Assembly (NCBI GenBank): GCA_900318085.1
Contig: ONJF01000038.1
Span: 1-35,140, forward strand
Length of the DNA stretch: 35,140 nt
From: an uncultured Bacteroidales bacterium
GTDB lineage: Bacteria > Bacteroidota > Bacteroidia > Bacteroidales > F082
Reading direction: 5' to 3'
Shown: in pieces, positions 32,793 through 35,140 of the stretch
Position numbering within the stretch: position 1 is the stretch's first letter
Layout: the number at the start of each line of letters is the position of its first letter
Made by a program: the position numbers and the translations under genes
Notes under the pieces: model-generated
Databases searched by the model: none
The model's input: the letters and a program-made list of their open reading frames with translations, nothing else
Told to the model about the DNA's origin: nothing

Positions 32793-33393
32793 GTTCTTCC
32801 TCCTCTTCTGCTATGTGTTTACCTTTCACGATCTTTTGTGAAGCCTTGGAGAGGTTCTCCTCATCTTCCATATATCGTTTGATCTTACGTATGGCTTCGT
32901 TATAGCCAGGAATCTGAACCTTCTCGTAAAGGTTGACCTTCTGGGTGGTCTTCTTCCTCTGGTAGTCGAGGATGCGTGCCACCTCGGTGTAAACCTCCGA
33001 CTCGATGCCCAGTTGTGCAAGGTTTTTCAATATCTGCACGCCGTCGGCATACCACATGGGCTTGGTGAAGAGGTTGATGTCCTTCACATCGAACAGCACC
33101 TCTTCCAAAGCCGGTACGGGCACACCCGCAATCTTGACGGTCTTCAACTTGACATCAGTCACCGAAATCAGTCCTGGCTCAAATTCATTCCAAAGCCGGG
33201 CCATGTACTCATACGACTTGAGTTCGGCCTCTAACTGCTCTACAAGGCCTTCCGAACGCTGCTTGGCTTTCTTCACCTCAAGACGCAGCGCGCTCTCTTT
33301 GCTCTTCAGCGTGGGGAGAGCTTTCACCCGCGTTTTCAGCTGCTTGTTCAGCTCGTTCAGCGAGGTCTTGTTATATTGGAATTTGATGGCCAT
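32782..33393 (-). CDS. ntpD: V-type ATPase subunit D (central stalk)
   Basis: This 203-residue coiled-coil protein forms the rotating shaft. The N-terminus MAIKFQYNKTSLNELNKQL and the KSKESALRLEVKKAK helix are characteristic. The C-terminal helix pairs back along the N-terminal one and is rich in Lys and Glu. It lies 3 bp after subunit B and overlaps subunit I by 11 bp, which indicates tight translational coupling. Confidence 0.92.
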   Translation of the reverse strand: MAIKFQYNKTSLNELNKQLKTRVKALPTLKSKESALRLEVKKAKQRSEGLVEQLEAELKSYEYMARLWNEFEPGLISVTDVKLKTVKIAGVPVPALEEVLFDVKDINLFTKPMWYADGVQILKNLAQLGIESEVYTEVARILDYQRKKTTQKVNLYEKVQIPGYNEAIRKIKRYMEDEENLSKASQKIVKGKHIAEEEEEHGN

Positions 33394-33396
33394 GGT

Positions 33397-34722
33397 TTAT
33401 ACTTTTTCTTTCCAGTATTTCTCAATGAGTTTCTCCTTCAGACCCGTCTCGGCCTTGGTGAAATACTTGCCGAACAGCTCCCAGCCCGTGTCAAGCATCT
33501 CTTCGATGGAGATGTTGACGTCGATGGCCAGCAGACGCGTGGCGTATTCCTTGGCGTAGTCGAGGCAGCGCAGGTCGTAGTCGCTCAAGTCGAAGCCGTT
33601 CTCCAACTTGGTCTTGGCGTTCGCGGCATCAGCATAGAGTCGCACCGAGGTGTTCATCACGGCGCTGTGATCCTCACGGGTCTTCTTGTTCTGCACCAGC
33701 TGTTTCAGACGCGACAGCGAACGGAACGGGTCGACGATGACCTTGCCCGAATCGGGGTCGGCACGAAGGAACAACTGTCCCTCTGTGATGTAACCCGTGT
33801 TATCGGGGATAGCGTGCGTGATGTCGCCGTCGTTCAAGGTCGTCACAGCAATGATGGTGATGGAACCGCCATCAGGCAACTGCACGGCCTTTTCGTAAAT
33901 CTTGGCCAAGTCGGAATACAACGAGCCAGGCATGGAGTCCTTGGACGGGATTTGGTCCATACGGTTACTCACAATACTCAAGGCATCGGCATACAGCGTC
34001 ATGTCGGTGAGCAGCACCAGCACCTTCTCGTTCTTATCCACTGCAAAATATTCTGCCGCAGTCAGTGCCATGTCGGGAATCAGCAGACGCTCGACAGGCG
34101 GCTGGTCGGTGGTGTTCACGAAGCTGATGATCTTGTGCAAGGCGCCTGCACTCTCAAACTGGTTCTTGAAGAAGAGATAGTCGTCGTTCGAGAGGCCCAT
34201 GCCGCCGAGGATGATCTTGTCCACATCGGCGCGGAGGGCCACCATGCTCATCACCTGGTTATAGGGTTGGTCGGGGTCGGCGAAGAACGGGATCTTCTGT
34301 CCGGAGACCAAGGTATTGTTCAAGTCGATGCCAGCGATACCCGTCGGGATCAGTTGCGAAGGCTGGCGACGCTTGAAGGGATTCACTGAAGGACCGCCGA
34401 TCTGGCGTTTCTCGCCTTCCACGGCTGGACCGCCGTCGATAGGCTCGCCGTAGGCATTGAAGAAACGGCCGGCGAGTTCATCGCTCACGTTCAGTGAAGG
34501 CGGCTCGCCAAAGAAGGTCACTTCGGCATTGGTCGGGATGTCTTCCGTGCCGCCAAACACCTGCAGGGTGACAGCATTGTCTTTAATCTTCACCACCTGC
34601 GCCAGACGGCCTGCCACGAGGGCGAGTTCGTCGTTGGCCACGCCTTGCGCCTCAAGGGTCACAGTGGCCTTGGTGATGGCGCTCAACTTGGTATAGATAC
34701 GTTGAAAGGCTTTCTCACTCAT
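33397..34722 (-). CDS. ntpB: V-type ATPase subunit B
   Basis: This 441-residue non-catalytic nucleotide-binding subunit forms the V1 hexamer with A. The region FNAYGEPIDGGP, RRQPSQLIPTGIAGID and the later LLTDMTLYADALSIVS are typical; the P-loop is degenerate, as expected for B. It overlaps the subunit A stop by 8 bp (ATG within the last codons of A). The order A-B-D-I-K matches the simplified V-ATPase operon of Bacteroidota, which lacks some subunits of the Enterococcus operon. Confidence 0.95.
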   Translation of the reverse strand: MSEKAFQRIYTKLSAITKATVTLEAQGVANDELALVAGRLAQVVKIKDNAVTLQVFGGTEDIPTNAEVTFFGEPPSLNVSDELAGRFFNAYGEPIDGGPAVEGEKRQIGGPSVNPFKRRQPSQLIPTGIAGIDLNNTLVSGQKIPFFADPDQPYNQVMSMVALRADVDKIILGGMGLSNDDYLFFKNQFESAGALHKIISFVNTTDQPPVERLLIPDMALTAAEYFAVDKNEKVLVLLTDMTLYADALSIVSNRMDQIPSKDSMPGSLYSDLAKIYEKAVQLPDGGSITIIAVTTLNDGDITHAIPDNTGYITEGQLFLRADPDSGKVIVDPFRSLSRLKQLVQNKKTREDHSAVMNTSVRLYADAANAKTKLENGFDLSDYDLRCLDYAKEYATRLLAIDVNISIEEMLDTGWELFGKYFTKAETGLKEKLIEKYWKEKV

Positions 34723-35140
34723 GTTTCAGTTCCTCCTTTAACTGTCCAAGATATTTTTCAAATTGTTCCGACTTATATTCCGAGTAGTTCATCTGGCGGC
34801 AGATGTTGATCAAGCCCTTGAAGTAGGTTGTGCACTCCTCGAAGTTGTCGAACTTGAAGCTGCGGTCGCAGATTTCAAGCACGAGGTCGAGCATGAACTT
34901 CTGACGCTCGAGTGGCGTGGAGCCGTCGATGTCATCGAAAGCATCCTGTTGCAGGATGACGAAGTCGACCAATTCCGACTTCCAATATTGCTCGTGATAC
35001 GACATCGGCACGCCGTCGTCGCCCAAGATGTTGATCTGCTCGTAGGCGTCCTTGCCTCGGCGGATGATATATTTCGTCTTCGTCACCTTGTCGACCCACC
35101 CCTTCTCAATCTTGCTGTCAAGATACTCGATGATTTCGGG
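34715..35140 (-). CDS. ntpA: V-type ATPase subunit A, C-terminal fragment
   Basis: The last 141 residues of the catalytic subunit; the gene continues beyond the right edge. The frame is open to the edge (PEIIEYLDSKIEKGW at the boundary), so the GTG at 35086 is not the real start. INILGDDGVPMSYHEQYWKSE, LQQDAFDDIDGSTPLERQ and the terminal NYSEYKSEQFEKYLGQL are typical of the subunit A helical C-terminal domain. The Walker A part lies outside the window. Subunit E and other early genes probably lie further upstream. Confidence 0.93.
   Translation of the reverse strand, partial: PEIIEYLDSKIEKGWVDKVTKTKYIIRRGKDAYEQINILGDDGVPMSYHEQYWKSELVDFVILQQDAFDDIDGSTPLERQKFMLDLVLEICDRSFKFDNFEECTTYFKGLINICRQMNYSEYKSEQFEKYLGQLKEELKHE

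Noticed and set aside
34715-35086. Stand-alone 123-residue protein starting at GTG 35086
   Set aside because: The frame is open to the window edge and the sequence matches the C-terminus of V-ATPase subunit A.

Overview
The window reads as a piece of chromosome from a Bacteroidales-like member of the Bacteroidota. The evidence is a type IX secretion sorting domain, DUF6029/Omp28-type envelope proteins, an ExbB-ExbD-ExbD operon, a bacterial V-type ATPase operon, a tryptophanase N-terminus of the Bacteroides kind, and the recurrent promoter element TAnnTTTG upstream of at least fourteen transcription units. Shine-Dalgarno sequences are weak or absent. No integrase, transposase, phage gene or CRISPR array is visible. 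This is core genome, with accessory flavour in the small repeats and a few fused or odd genes.

Layout. 1-93: start of a leftward tryptophanase, cut by the window edge. 362-2688: a secreted T9SS cargo protein whose 3' end overlaps a convergent cysteate-synthase-family enzyme by 64 bp. 2784-5368: leftward ExbB / four-helix membrane protein / ExbD / ExbD operon with an intrinsic terminator, behind tRNA-Ser(GGA). 5445-7222: divergent asparaginase I and trmO. 7196-14914: a long leftward run of mannose-6-phosphate isomerase, TlpA-like thioredoxin, DUF6029 barrel, Omp28-like lipoprotein, MBOAT acyltransferase and an SGNH/DltD-like partner. 15017-17749: M20 amidohydrolase and a zinc-ribbon membrane protein. 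17753-19152: leftward lipoprotein and MTA/SAH nucleosidase. 19207-20947: LOG-family hydrolase, then a P-loop kinase fused to a dCMP deaminase. 21002-22558: NhaC antiporter with an apparently damaged C-terminus. 22738-26220: two lipoproteins. 26345-26419: initiator tRNA. 26521-30406: era, der, an S4-domain protein and a PagL-like lipid A deacylase. 30491-35140: V-ATPase genes A, B, D, I, K, leftward.

How the parts connect. ExbB/ExbD, the V-ATPase (whose K subunit carries the Na+-ligand pattern) and NhaC all deal with ion gradients. Omp28, DUF6029, TlpA, MBOAT/SGNH, PagL-like and the lipoproteins form the envelope theme, and cysteate synthase adds a possible sulfonolipid route. Era, Der, the S4 protein, TrmO and two tRNAs are translation functions.

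The most interesting items are the cysteate synthase, the kinase-deaminase fusion (domain order as in AvcD/DcdV antiphage proteins, but much shorter), and three families of short intergenic repeats. One repeat copy sits at the disrupted end of nhaC and another lies inside the V-ATPase operon. I did not find a clearly new multi-gene system.
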